Both the position numbers and the translations under genes were made by a program. From contig OX596337.1 in the NCBI GenBank assembly GCA_951394405.1, positions 1,488,001-1,552,000 on the forward strand: 64,000 nt of DNA, given 5' to 3'. Numbering within the stretch: the first letter of the stretch is position 1; the number at the start of each line of letters is the position of its first letter. This DNA is from Coprinellus micaceus (taxonomy: Eukaryota > Basidiomycota > Agaricomycetes > Agaricales > Psathyrellaceae). Below are positions 1-15,439 of this stretch, piece by piece. The notes beneath the pieces are model-generated. The model searched no databases. It was given only the letters and a program-made list of their open reading frames with translations, and was not told the DNA's origin.

Positions 1-553
1 TTAGAGGGGGGATGTATGGGGCAGGGAGCAGGCGCACGAGGGTGCTGGATAGGCGTGCTCCGCCGTGCGTAAGGGTGCGTAGGGTTGAGGCGGCACTTGC
101 GAACATGTCAGTTCTCGCCCTCCCCGTCGTACACTTTGTCTTATTGGATCTTTCCGTTCGTCCGTCCGTTCGCTCCGCTGTTGTGATTTCTCGCTTGTAT
201 ATTTGCTGTAGTACCAGCGTCGCTGCTATAATTCTTTTCGCTCTCCGCCAGCCCCACACAGCTCATCCTCCTGCCAGTGCACCACTAGTGCCCAGCCGTT
301 GACTCGATTGTAAGATGTTTGATTGAATAATGATACAGAGTGTGCTGTTGGTACTAATTACAGATAGCAACGCTACGTTACTTTTCGCAGTCAGCTCGAC
401 CAGTTTTTGTTCGTTACAGGTCGTCAGATCAAAGCGCAGCCTCGAAGACGAGTTTTCGTGGTTTGCGAAGTTGTGGAGCAGGGGAGAACAGCGCCGGCCT
501 ATCGTTGCATTAATTGCGCGAAAAGGGAGGCAGGGTCAATCAGGTTGCAACAA
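1..553. other. 3' flank of the Pol III subunit gene, no gene seen
   Basis: This stretch lies downstream of the minus-strand Pol III subunit gene. The open frames on both strands are short (at most about 100 codons), have no recognisable domain and show no exon-like continuity. It probably holds the 3' UTR of that gene and the flank of a gene outside the window. Confidence 0.4.
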
Positions 554-5378
<4,825 letters not shown>

Positions 5379-5512
5379 GGTGGACGAGGAAAGGGTGGAG
5401 CAGACCGCCTTCCAATATTGGCCTTGACTCGGCCCGGCCGGACCCCGTGACTGTCGTGATGGGGTGATGGGGACTTGCGCGTCCTCAACGACGCGGCCCT
5501 CTTTCACCACCA
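5379..5512. promoter_or_regulatory. Bidirectional promoter between RPC1 and the proteasome alpha-1 gene
   Basis: The two start codons face away from each other with only 134 bp between them, so both promoters and 5' UTRs must lie here. The sequence is GC-rich, with blocks such as GGCCCGGCCGGACCCC and GACGCGGCCC. I see no clear TATA box. The regulatory role is inferred from position only. Confidence 0.5.
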
Positions 5513-6640
5513 ATGTCCAGGACTTCATACGATCGGTGAGCTCTGCCCTATCTGCTACGAATCAGAGGCTAATGGATATTTAGATACCTCACCGTCTTCT
5601 CGCCGGAGGGTCGTCTCTACCAGGTCGGTGAGTATGCCATTGATTATACGCTTATTATCGGTGCTCATAGCGTTTGAAGAGTATGCCTTCAAGGCGATCT
5701 CCGGCTCTGGCCACACGGCCATCTCTGTGAGGGGTAAGGATACCTCTGTGGTCATCACCCAGAAGAAGGTTCCTGTACGTGCTTCCCCCTTGGTTCTAGA
5801 TTCATCCCTAATGGATGCATTGCATTTAGGACAAGCTCCTCGACGCGTCGACCATCACCCATCTCTTCAGCATCACTCCCTATATTGGATGTGTCATGAC
5901 TGGTCTCATTGGTGCGTCACCACCATCTCCCTGTATACGGAGGCTAACGATCTCCCACAGCCGACGCACGAGCTCAGGTAGCCCGGGCAAGAGCAGAAGC
6001 CGCCGACTTCCGCTACAAGTTCGGTCATGAAATCACTCCTGACGGCCTCGCACGGCGACTTGCAAACATCAACCAGGTGTATACTCAGAGGGCGGCCATG
6101 CGGCCATTGGGCATCGGTGCGCACTCGTTCTCTCATTCACCCTGGGTCCCGTTCGCTCAGATCCATGCATTGGTACCAGCTATGATCCTCATCGGCATCG
6201 ATCCCGAATACGGCCCTCAAATCTTCAAGCTTGACCCCGCTGGATACTTCGTCGGCTTCCACGCAACCTCTGCGGGCCAGAAGCAGCAAGAAGCAATGAA
6301 CCACCTTGAAAAGAAGTGGAAGAAATTGGATGGCGGGAAGGGCGGGGACGACCCAGTGAAGGCGGGAAAGACCCTCTCGCGTGCAGAAGTCATCGAGGTG
6401 AGCAACTTGAGCACGCATTTACTTTGGGACAACGACATTCTAACACGTTGAGTGGCTCGTGTGTAGTTGGCGATCGAGGTCATGTCGACGGTACACGCTA
6501 CGGACTACAAGCCCGGCGAAATCGAAATCGGTATCGTTTCAACTGGCGACGACGAGAATCTCAAGACTCGGGGACAGTGGAGGGTGATGGATGAAGCAGA
6601 GGTTGAGAAGCACCTGCTAGCGTATGCCGAGAAGGATTGA
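5513..6640 (+). CDS. PSMA6/SCL1: 20S proteasome subunit alpha type-6 (alpha-1; yeast Scl1)
   Basis: This is a structural alpha-ring subunit of the 20S proteasome core in cytosol and nucleus. Seven exons (5513-5535, 5584-5627, 5680-5774, 5830-5911, 5961-6116, 6180-6397, 6467-6640) join into 263 residues. The N-terminus has the alpha-subunit signature [20 protein letters not shown]. Characteristic alpha-1 blocks follow: [68 protein letters not shown], and [11 protein letters not shown] near the end. The family is usually about 245 residues; the extra length is a Lys/Gly-rich insert in exon 6 ([17 protein letters not shown]). The start ATG was chosen because it splices in frame into the conserved YDRYLTVF block. 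A polyadenylation-like AATAAA lies 34 bases past the stop (6674-6679). The gene shares a 134-bp intergenic region with the divergent Pol III subunit gene and is convergent with the next gene. Confidence 0.95.
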
Positions 6641-6673
6641 TTAGTTGTAGTAGTATTGTTTCCTCCATGTAAT

Positions 6674-6679
6674 AATAAA
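6674..6679 (+). terminator. Polyadenylation signal AATAAA of the proteasome gene
   Basis: AATAAA sits 34 nt downstream of the proteasome alpha-1 stop codon. The stop codons of the two convergent genes are only 66 bp apart (6640 and 6707), so their 3' UTRs very likely overlap. Functional use is inferred from position. Confidence 0.5.
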
Positions 6680-6706
6680 TGCCCCTTCGCACATTCTTGC
6701 TACACG

Positions 6707-7174
6707 TTATGCTGAGGATGCACCTCCGGTCTGCAGAAGGGAATAACGAATGGTGAGATAGTGGCGAGAAGTGAGAGGTAACGAACGCACCATGATAGCC
6801 TCCATCTCTGCCTCGTCGGGAACACGCGCCCTATATGCCCAATGCCTTGAAGGTGCCTCCCAGAAGTTCGTGTAGGTCTGCATCGTCGATTCGGAAGCCT
6901 GGGACTTGGCGGCGATAGGCTTGGATGACGATGCCTGGTTTGTGAACACGCGTTGGTAGTCGGGAGGCGCCTGAGGATGTGGGTGGGGAACGTCGGGTTC
7001 TGTTGGCGGCGAACAACATTGTAAGTCCCCGTTCACAGTCCCTCCCTTCTCCGGGTCCGGCGAGGGTCGCTTGCCTGCCCGCGTGTACTCACCTGAAGGC
7101 AGATGTCGCTTGCCGAGGAAACGGATGGAGGGTGTGCGGAACTGTGTCGCGAGGCGGACGGCGGTAGACCTCAT
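6707..7174 (-). CDS. KGD4: KGD4/MRPS36 (YMR31)-type mitochondrial 2-oxoglutarate dehydrogenase adaptor
   Basis: Three exons (complement of 6707-6730, 6791-6999, 7093-7174) join into a 104-residue protein. The basic, Arg-rich N-terminus MRSTAVRLATQFRTPSIRFL looks like a mitochondrial targeting sequence. It contains the family-typical TPSIRFLGKR block (compare TPLIRFPDRR in the animal protein). The middle has PHPHPQAP and FWEAPSRHW, and the end is DEAEMEAIMTGGASSA, resembling the conserved EEMEFIQRGG ending. In this family the protein attaches the E3 component to the 2-oxoglutarate dehydrogenase complex in the matrix; it was formerly annotated as a mitochondrial 37S ribosomal protein. The start was chosen because the exon-1 frame joins exon 2 in phase and begins the presequence; an upstream in-frame ATG at 7297 would disrupt it. 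The assignment rests on short motifs, so it is good but not certain. Confidence 0.75.
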   Translation of the reverse strand: MRSTAVRLATQFRTPSIRFLGKRHLPSGEYTRAGKRPSPDPEKGGTVNGDLQCCSPPTEPDVPHPHPQAPPDYQRVFTNQASSSKPIAAKSQASESTMQTYTNFWEAPSRHWAYRARVPDEAEMEAIMVRSLPLTSRHYLTIRYSLLQTGGASSA

Positions 7175-7604
7175 TGTTGAGATTTGGGGCTGGCGTGCGT
7201 TTAAAGAGGAGCAGCTGGCTGGGGCAGGGACGAGGATGACGATTGTTGGTAGAAGGGAAGCGTGCCCAACTCCGGCAAATGGTGCCGGGTTTCTCACGGC
7301 CTCCCGTTGGACCGGGATTTTTGTTTGCTCGCCACTTTACACCTGTAAGCGCCCCGGCGACCGCCGGTCCTGATCCACCTTGCTTCAGCACTGCCTGTCG
7401 GTTTCCTGCTCCTGCTCATCTAAGTTCGCGGGACATCCTCGCGAGGAGCCAACCATGAGAAGCGCAACAACTGGCAAAACCGTTTTTCAACTTGTTTTTG
7501 TGAGCAGAATCCTCCCATCCTGTTCCTCGCAAGGACGCCTGGCCCTCACCAGGTTTATTTCCCTTGTATTTCACCACAAGTCAACTACTGTGGATAGAAT
7601 ATAT
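7175..7604. other. Upstream flank of the KGD4-like gene, no gene seen
   Basis: The bases next to 7174 should contain the promoter of the KGD4-like gene. Beyond that I see no exon-like frame, RNA gene or repeat. The small open frames lack recognisable motifs. Confidence 0.35.
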
Positions 7605-7606
7605 TA

Positions 7607-8032
7607 CAGTCGTTTGCATATCACTTTTTGTGACGACATTTTCAAAATATTCTGTGACCTGGTCACATCAGGTGCATGGCGGGGATACAGGCCCCGAATT
7701 CGAGCTGAAAGTCGAATGCCAGTCATCGAAGCGCCCGAAACGCTGTTCCAACATTGAGTGATGGGAAGATCAGTGCCTCCCTGGTGAAACTTCGAGTGAG
7801 TAAAGCTTACTTCTACATAGCCCTTCGCCTGGGTAGGAGCTCACTAAACTACACACTACGCCCCTTCCCGAGACGCAGAGCGAGTCCTCTCAGTGCTGAT
7901 GAACGGCGAGAGGCAGCAGCGGCCCAAGCACTCGCCAGCGAGATGGTGTCAACCATGCGCGTGATGGTCACGCCTGTCATCCCAAAGGCAAAATAAAAAT
8001 GTTCGTCACGAAAACTGATATGCAAACGACTG
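7607..8032. mobile_element. Non-autonomous Tc1/mariner-like element (MITE), 426 bp
   Basis: The ends are inverted copies of one another. The left end starts CAGTCGTTTGCATATCA and continues to GTGACGA. The right end, read on the other strand, matches 28 of the first 30 bases. The element is flanked on both sides by TA (7605-7606 and 8033-8034), the target duplication expected for Tc1/mariner elements. The interior has no transposase frame, only an 80-codon open frame without motifs. It is therefore a deletion derivative or MITE. Superfamily assignment rests on the TA duplication and CAGT termini. Confidence 0.75.
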
Positions 8033-8034
8033 TA

Positions 8035-9033
8035 TTTCCTAGCCCAATGCCCGGATAAGCGGCCACGAACCTCAAGTGTGGTCTACTCGAGCCAAATGTT
8101 GACAGCCTTGAAAGTGAGATGCGAGTTCTCCATCGTTACTTTCAAGGGGTCACAAGAAATTCTGTATGTTCGCCCCAAACCTTATATTGCGTTCACTTGC
8201 AGGCGAAGGCTCGCCCAAAAATAGACACGGGTGGGGGAGTGTGTGGGCTCACAACGTGGACCCAGAGCAGATAGGGAAGTCACGAGAAATGGAGAAACCC
8301 GCCACATGGATCTCGGGGTGGGTCTCAGTCTCAAGGCGTGCCAGCTCTGAGATGCGAGAGGCAAGCCGGACTCGAGGCAAAAGGTTCATGCCCCCCACAA
8401 GCCCCCCAGTCGGAAATGGAGCCCAAAGATAGAGATCTAATCTTTTACGCCAGGACCTCATTCCCAACGGGCGCTAGACAAATTAAGACGACCTCTATGG
8501 TCGCTGGGGGACAACCCGGGCAAAGAGGTGCATCGATTGGCGGCAGGCCATGGAAAGACACCCCATCCCAACTCGGAATATGCAGGCTGATCATCGGCGT
8601 GAACGGATCAGGGGCAGAGCATGCGTTGTCGGGCATCAATACTCAGAATTGGGGAGAACGAAGGAATGGGTCACGAGAAATGGGGTCTAGCGATTTCAGA
8701 TTTCTTGTGACCAAGCCGTCGATAAATAGGTGACAAAGCAAACAACATTCGTTTTTATTGCCTTTTATGGTGTTTAAGAGACAACGCACTGCCTCGCTGA
8801 AGCAAGGAATTGATCTTGGCTCAAAAGTTTGGTGTTCAAAGTTCACCTTGCAATAATGTACCCAAGTCAAAAATGCCTCGGAATAGGGGCAAAAGATAGG
8901 GGTGGAGTGAAGCATCACAACTTTGACCCATAACATTTCACTTGAGTCATTTCCGAGGCCTTAACGCTTCGGGTACTTGTAGCCAGCAGCAAAAGTGCCA
9001 AGTCTTTGCCTCTTTAAGGCCATGTGACTGTGA
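8035..9033. other. Intergenic stretch without a recognisable gene
   Basis: About 1 kb with scattered open frames (longest 131 codons at 8338-8733), none with a domain, intron pattern or codon regularity I can recognise. A 13-bp GGTCACAAGAAAT sequence at 8148-8160 recurs inverted near 8696-8712, but without a convincing target duplication. Confidence 0.35.
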
Positions 9034-9041
9034 GAAGGTCC

Positions 9042-9735
9042 TAGTGTTGCTGAAGTTCAGCTCGGTTCAGCTCGGTGCGGTTGGTGGTGGTTACGGCTCC
9101 ATCTGGCAACGGTTCCAAACCGATGGCCACGGTTTTGGCTCTAGTGTGGTTGGTTGCGGCTGGAAGCTGGCTTGAGCCGTTGTGCCCCCAATATGTCCAT
9201 ATTGAGTGACTGAGTTGTCTGCGAAATCAATATCCACACCAGAGGTCCTAGAGGGAGTACCCAATCGCCTCATACACATCATACATTAGTATTCATACAT
9301 AAATAGAAAAGTTTCTTTACAAATATGTCGAGCTGGCACCATGGAGGAAAGGTTTTGGGGATGTTGGGTCCAAGGACAGGGGTCTTAGCCGAAAGTAGCG
9401 GTGCAGGCTCCTCAGCTGGGGCTCAGAAATGAGAATCCTTTCAGCACTCTTCTGAAATCTTATTCTTGTACTTGCAAATAATATTTTAAGTATCTAAGAG
9501 ACCTACGAGATGGTTTACAACCCTCCGATGGCAAGGAGAATTGACTGAGGAGCTGGACCGTGAGCCCACCCCAATTGGGAACGGCTCACGGCTCAAGCCA
9601 CAACGCCAAAGTTAGGGCCGCAAGCTGGCGGAAGCCGAACCTGACCAACCATCAAGCCATCAGTCAGGTTAGGTTCGGCTTCGTGCGGCTCGGTTGGTTG
9701 GTTCCACAGTTTTGAGCTGAACTTCAGCAACACTA
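9042..9735. mobile_element. Non-autonomous hAT-type element, 694 bp
   Basis: Perfect inverted termini TAGTGTTGCTGAAGTTCAG start at 9042 and end at 9735. They are flanked by a perfect 8-bp target duplication, GAAGGTCC (9034-9041 and 9736-9743). Eight-base duplications with TAGTG-type ends are characteristic of hAT transposons. Sub-terminal inverted similarity continues inward: both ends are rich in GGTTCGGTT/GCGGTTGG-like words and their complements, and GGCTTGAGCC / GGCTCAAGCC also pair. No transposase frame is present, so it depends on a partner elsewhere. Confidence 0.85.
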
Positions 9736-9743
9736 GAAGGTCC

Positions 9744-9882
9744 TGCCAAAAATGTGATTTCTTTGATCTTCTCTCAGAAGGTGGTAAGTTCAATTCCCGA
9801 AGGTGCCGACTCTTTTGCAAGGGAAAGCACACAAGTTCAAACCCTCAAGGGGTGAGATGATAAAAAAAAAAAAAAAAAAAAA
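9744..9882. other. Short spacer ending in an A-tract
   Basis: This spacer follows the hAT-type element and ends in a run of A at about 9861-9882. It contains two GTTCAA-type words resembling Pol III B boxes (AGTTCAATTCCCG and AGTTCAAACCCTC) before the A-run. This could be the remnant of a tRNA-derived SINE, but I find no matching box A or target duplication. Confidence 0.3.
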
Positions 9883-10044
9883 AGTACAAATTCTTCCTGC
9901 CTTAAGGCCAAGGAAATCATGCCGTGCAAAGCATCGGTCCACAGCCCACAAGTAAAATGTTCGAAATAGGGGTATTCTTTGTAGAGATAGAGTTGACATG
10001 AGCATTGTCTTCCAACACACCCCCTCAATGTAATGTCTCTGTAT

Positions 10045-13000
10045 CTACTCAAGTCCAAGAGCAAGTTGATGATGTTCAACAGCAGGTTTGGGTAAAGGTT
10101 TAGTAAATATATCGGCGATCATATCAGTAGTGATGGTCAAGGGTATTGGAAACCCGCCGGGTTTGCGGGACGGGTATGCGCGGGTACGGGTACGGGTAGA
10201 CGTCCGCATACCCGTGGCGTTTAAAACGAGCCCAAGAACACCCAAAACAGATCAGAAATGGTGGAGATATGAGTGAATTGAATAAATCACTCATATCTCC
10301 ACCATTTCTGATCTGTTTTGGGTGTTCTTGGGCTCGTTCGACGCGGGAAACCCGCCGGGTTGCGGGTCAGGGTTCCCACGGGTACGGGTACGGGTGGCTG
10401 CGCCGCTACCCGTGGGTTACCCGTGACCATCACTACATATCAGTAGTAGATAAAAAGTGAACAGTAATGTCACCTCGCTTGATAGCATCCCAAATCCAAT
10501 GCATCTTTATATCGATGTGCTTCATTCAGCTGTGGAGCTCTGGGTTCTGGAGAACTTTGAGTGCGGATTGGTTGTCGACCATGAGTGGTGAGGGAGTAGA
10601 GACGTCATGACCAAGTTCCTTCAGGAGTGTGTGCATCCAGATGATGTCCCTTCCAGCACTCGACACAGAGATGTACTCTGCCTCTGTCGAGGAGTCTGCC
10701 ACTGTCGATTGCTTCTTTGCTGACCAACTAACAGCTCCTGATCCCATTTTAATGACAAATCCAGATGTGGATCGTCGCATGTCAAGGCACCCAGCATGAT
10801 CTGCATCACTGTATGCTTGGAAGAGTTCCGAAGACATCTTGCTACCATTGTTACAATAGGTGAGCTTCAGATCTTTGGTTCCCTTGAGGTAACGGAATAG
10901 GTGCTTGACTGCTTTCCAATGTATAGGTCCAGGGTTGAAATTGTATTGGGCTAGTTTGGCAACAGCATAGGCAATGTCATGGCATGTCACAATCATAAGG
11001 TATATCAGGGCGGTGATGGCATTCATGTATGGGACATTCTTCATCATCTCATCGTCAGCCTTGTTTGGAATGTACTTGGTGAGGGTAGCACCACTTCCTG
11101 GATCCATTGGAGTTCCCACTGGGTAGCAGTCCTCCATCTTGAATCACGCAAGCATGTCAAGGATGTATTGAGTCTGGGATAGGCGCATGACTCAGTTCTC
11201 GTGGTCATAGTCCACCTTGATTCCAAGCAGGTACAAGGTGAGTCCGAGATCCTTGATCTTGAAGACCTTGGCGAGGGAGTCCTTGAGCCATTGGATCTTC
11301 TCCTGGCTTTTCGAGGTTATGGTGATGTCATCAACGAAGACTGGTACAACAATGCGGGTCCCATCCATCTCCCAGACATAGATAGCCGGGTCAGACTTTA
11401 TTTGGGTGAATCTGATCACTTCAAGCTCTGATGCTAGCTTTTGGTACCATAGTCGTCCGCTCTGTTTCAAGCCATATAAACCTTTCTTCAGCCAGCAAAC
11501 CCATCTCCGTCCCTTTGAGTCTGGATTCTTGATCTCAAACCCTGGCACTTGCTCCATGTAGACTTCATATTGCTCCTTGATTGTTCCGTTGAGGTAGGCA
11601 TTGTCGACATCAATGGTCTTGATGAAGTGTCCTTCCATGGCAGCTTGGGCAAAGATCGCGCGGATTGATGTGAGATGAGATGCAGGTGCCCATGTCTGAT
11701 CGTAGTCTACTCCAGGCATTTGGGAGTATCCCTTGGTGACAAGTTGAGCCTTGTAGCGGTCGATTGTGCCATCTGCCTTTCGTTTGATGAGGAAGACCCA
11801 TCGTGATCCGACAACCTTTTGTCCCTCTGGTAGTTCGACCAGTTCCCAAGTGCCATTGGTGGTTAGGGCATCAATCTCAACCTGTGCTGCGGTCTGCCAG
11901 TGTTCACCATCTGGTCCTGCAAAGGCTTCACAGTGTGTCCGAGGCGCATCTCCTGGACGGCGTGTAGCCGCTCCTAGTGCTTTGTCCTGTGCCATGTAGA
12001 ATGCCATTTCCATGCCTTGGTCGAGAGTCAGGGTCTCTTCCAGGGGGACGTGGTATAGACTGATGAGAGAATCAAGTATGCTGGTGGCACATAGTGCATC
12101 TTCCATGTCTACAGGTTCGTCGTCAAGGTCAAAGTCCTCAGCTGCAAGCGGTTGTACAGGTTCATCGTCATCATCGTTGTCTTCATCCTCATCGTCATCC
12201 TCTGTTTCAGGTAGCTGATTGTTTCTCTGTGCACCCCCTCAATCTGCTACCTGTTCACCCCCTTCACGCCTGGCTACTGGAATTGTACTGCGTCTCCCTT
12301 TTCCACTCGCGAGTTGGTAGTCCTTGACGGCCGTTGCCATTTTCTGTACAGGCCGGGAGCTTTGTGCTACTAGTGGTGGAGCTTTTGGAACTTTCGCCTT
12401 GCGAGGGATTGATTCGCGAGGGGGAGGGGGAGGTGGCCGGGTGTGTTTCTGGGCAGGTGCTGGAGGTGCAACCAGTGCTGGAGGAGGTAGTTCTGGGAAC
12501 ATGGGTCCATCCTCAGCTGGTGCAGGGAGCCCTGGGAACAAGGCAGGTATTGGTAGCAGCTGTTTCATTAAGGGAGTAGATGAGGGATCCCTTTTCATAG
12601 GAGTAGGTGGAATTGATGGATGGACAGACGGTTGCTGTGTGGCTGGCGTCTTAGGCTCAGTCTTAGGAGGTCGCTCGGGAGTCCGAGGTGCTGCTTGGTC
12701 TCCATTGTCATCATTGTCACTCTTGTCTGATCCATCGTCTGGATGGTCATGGGGAGGCGGTGGCGGCGCGATGGGAGCATGAAGTGGTGCAAGAGGTGGA
12801 TTCTCCGGTTCGAGATCGGCATCTGGCCAGATGTCCCTAATGCCTATAGGCGTGTATGCCTGTTCGTTCCCTACGGTCGAGAGACCAGGGAAGGTGCTTT
12901 CAGCGAAGATAACATCCCGGGATATAGTGATCTTCTTTGTCACTGGATTGTAGCATTTCCAGCCTTTGTAGCCTGGTTCAAAGCCGATAAAGACACAAGG

Positions 13001-14935
13001 CTCCGTGTGTGACTGGAGGTTCTTGCGGTCCTTGCACAATACATGGACATATACGCGGCAGCCAAATACTCGGTGCATGGACAGATTGGGCTTTGCTTTA
13101 TGCCAGACTTCATAGGAGGTAGTATTTGATAATGTAGAGGATGGGGTCGCATTCAGGATGTCTGTGTAATAGAGTACAGCTGCACCCCAGAACATCATGG
13201 GAAGGCGTGCTTGGTTGAGCATGGCAATGACCCCCTTCAGTTAGCATGTGATTGAGTCGTTCGCTGACACCGTTCTGTTGAGGTGTGGCTTTAACTGTGT
13301 GTTGCTGTGCGATGCCAAGTCCCTTGCACCATTGAATGAAGTCGTTCCCCATGTATTCCCCCCCTTTATCATCATGAAGTTCCTTGACCTTTGTGCTGAG
13401 CTTTCGCTCACTCTTGGCAACAAAGTCTTTGAAGGCTTGGAATGCGTCACTCTTGTGTTTCAGGAGGGCGACCTCCTTGAACCGTGAGTGGTCATCAATG
13501 AATGTGATCCAGTATCGATAGCTGATTGGTGTCTGTACAGCAAGGGGTCCATGGAGGTCCAAGTGAATCCATCCAAGGATCTCTGTTGAGTGATTCGCTG
13601 ATAGTTTTGGGAATGGATCCCGATGTTGCTTCCCTGCGATGCAGTGTTCACAGGTGTCGTTAAGTTCCGTGCCCTCCTTCACCAGGATGCCAGTGGCCAA
13701 GTCTTGGCGCATAAGCGTCTTCAGATGATCCTTCCCAATGTGCCCTAACTTCTGATGTAATAGTTCCTTCTCAATCTTGGAGATGTAGGCTGCCTCCGTT
13801 TCCGTGTTTTCAAGCGTTGTCCCATTGAGAGAGCCAACAGTTCCATTGATGGTAGCTGTCAGGAGTAGCTCGCCATTCTTGAAGAAGTCAAGCGAGTCTC
13901 CTTCAATTACAACATGCATTTTGCTCTTCTTAACAACGGAGAGGATTGAGAATAGGTTATTGCGGAGTGCAGGAACATATAGTACATCATTGAATATCAC
14001 AGTCTGACCAACTTTTCCGTGTATATGAGGTGTGAAACATAGTTCCCCCTTTCCTGTAGCCCAGACAATCTTGTTGTTAGTGAGAGACACAGCAATTTTC
14101 ACCACAACCATGTTATGGATCCACTTGTGATTGGGTGTCATATGTGAGGTTGCACCTGAGTCTGGGTTCCAAGAAGTATTAGTAGGGGTGTTATGAGCTT
14201 GACGGATAAGGGGACTTGCGATGTGGGCGACGCTGGCCATCATGATGCTCTCCTCTGCAGTTGCAGCTGTAGCTGGTGTTTCGGCAACCTTGGTGTTCTG
14301 GGACTTCTGGATGTGGCAGTCCTTGTCCTCATGTGTGTTCTGCCAACCATGGACCTTGCACTTATACTTCGCCTTCTTCTTTGGGGCAGCTGTAGCTACC
14401 TGAAGAGCGGTGGACATCCCCTCAGCAAGCTGAGTGTTGTGAGCAAGGGAGTCAGCCTTGTGAAGGTGCTTGAGGACTTCAAGTGGATTGTCATCCCTGG
14501 TGGAGATGTGGTTGAGCGTATTTTGGAGGATGGTGTCGTCCTTGCCAAGACCAATGGGGATCATGCTGATTGCAAGATTTTGTGCAAGATGAGCAGCTGT
14601 GTATCCCTCGCTGAAGGCAGAGGGTGTAAGGAGTTCATCTGCTCTCCAACTGGTGAACTGAATCATTGTTGTTGCTCCTGCCAATGTCGTTTGGGAGGAG
14701 ATGGTGATAGTCTGTGTCGTCTCTGCAAGGTATTCTGCTCCTTGAGGGAGGAGCGTGGTGAGACGTGAGGTGTGCACCATGCAACACGATCTGAAGTCGG
14801 AGTAGGTCTCCTTCTTGAAGCCCAAGGACCTCATGTGAAGTGCCATCATCTCCTGAAGGACACTGATGTGAGAGCCAGAAGTCTTGGGCTGGTAGGTTTC
14901 CAAGAGCTTCTCCCAGATGAGTACTTTATTGTGCC
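10045..14935 (-). pseudogene. Copia-1 gag-pol polyprotein, broken
   Basis: Read on the minus strand, the polyprotein has a gag part with a variant zinc-knuckle-like CKVHGWQNTHEDKDCH (around 14310-14360). A protease motif WNPDSGATSHMT follows, then an integrase with HQKLGHIG, DLHGP, DDKGGEY and TPQQNGVSER. The reverse transcriptase has KGLYGLKQSGRLWYQ and a FVDD catalytic box. The RNase H has YSDADHAG and DSSTEAEY, and the end reads DMIADIFTKPLPKP. The frame is broken by a shift near 13220 and by stops at 12239, 11192 and about 10526 (the last is CAC AGC TGA ATG AAG CAC, where family proteins have an Arg, consistent with CGA to TGA). It is also split by the MITE at 10128-10435. None of its parts can give a functional polyprotein. 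The gag N-terminus is fused at 14935 to unrelated repeat sequence. Confidence 0.9.
10128..10435. mobile_element. Palindromic hAT-type MITE, 308 bp, inside Copia-1
   Basis: The element begins TAGTGATGGTCA and ends with the exact inverse TGACCATCACTA. It is flanked by a perfect 8-bp duplication CATATCAG (10120-10127 and 10436-10443). The centre is a near-perfect hairpin: about 50 bp at 10218-10270 (AAACGAGCCCAAGAACACCC onward) is repeated in inverse after a loop of about 10 nt. The outer arms are built of ACGGGT/GGGTAC words. No coding capacity. It cut the Copia-1 frame between ...FLSTTDM and IADIFTKPL, so it is younger than that Copia insertion. Confidence 0.85.
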
Positions 14936-15412
14936 CCACTTTCCCAATTGGACTCCAATGGATATCCAATGGGGTCCATTGGGGTCCAATTGGGGTCATT
15001 GGGTATTTCGCCCCTCAATTCTATCCCATTGGGCCTAGCCCACCCCAGCCAACCCCAGCCCCACCACCCAAATGTGGGCAGTTGGGGTCCAATCAACCCC
15101 AGGCTGGACTCCAACACAATGTTGGGCCCATGGGACCCCACTGGACTATCACTTTGGAGCCCACTGGAGAAATCCCAGTGGACCCCAGTGGAGTCCAATG
15201 GGGTTTTAGTCTAGGGGTCCCCACTGGGGTCCATTGGGGTCCACTGGGGATAGTATAGACTCTTAGTATATTTCAATACACTTTTATTTATATATAGAAG
15301 AATTTAAAAAATTTAAAATTTAAAAGTGGCATGGAGAGGAATTGAACCGGCAACCAGCTGGTAAGTACAGCAGGCGCCCTTAACCACTACACCAAATGGT
15401 CATGTAGGGGGA
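14936..15412 (-). repeat. GGAGTCC-rich repeat with tRNA-like head (possible SINE)
   Basis: On the minus strand the block starts with a tRNA-like segment (15410 down to 15330). This has a box-A-like TGGTGTAGTGG and a box-B GGTTCAATTCC about 45 nt apart. A/T-rich DNA follows, then about 330 bp of imperfect repeats of GGGGTCCA, GGAGTCCA and CCCAATGG words. It ends GGAGTCCAATTGGGAAAGTGGGG at the Copia-1 junction. A related GGAGTCC-rich block at 29640-30116 finishes with almost the same words. The tRNA part does not fold properly (acceptor and T stems do not pair), so it is not a working tRNA gene. A tRNA-derived SINE is the best explanation, but its borders and target duplication are not established. 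Confidence 0.45.
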
Positions 15413-15439
15413 ACCCGGTAAGTATTACTTGTACTAAGT

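Larger units (their letters stand above)
9883..14935 (-). mobile_element. Copia-type LTR retrotransposon, decayed (Copia-1)
   Basis: The element runs right to left. Its 5' end is cut off at 14935, where the coding frame passes abruptly into a repeat, so the 5' LTR and start of gag are missing. At the 3' side the pol frame ends at 10045. A purine tract TTGAGGGGGTG follows, then TGTTGGAAG (from 10017), which looks like the start of a 3' LTR. The LTR end is not clear; the T/A tract near 9882 is taken as the limit. A 308-bp MITE interrupts the last coding part. Domain order (gag, protease, integrase, RT, RNase H) is that of Ty1/Copia. Confidence 0.85.

Noticed and set aside
8148..8713. A possible further inverted-repeat transposon (GGTCACAAGAAAT ends)
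   Set aside because: Only 13 bp match, and no convincing target duplication flanks them. Similar GTCACGAGAAATGG words also occur internally.
13110..14999. A gag start at 14999
   Set aside because: The first about 20 codons lie in the GGAGTCC-rich repeat. Copia-1 coding similarity begins only at about 14935, so the true start is missing.
15330..15412. A functional tRNA gene on the minus strand
   Set aside because: Boxes A and B are present, but acceptor and T stems do not pair and the anticodon arm is not regular. It is better explained as a tRNA-derived repeat head.
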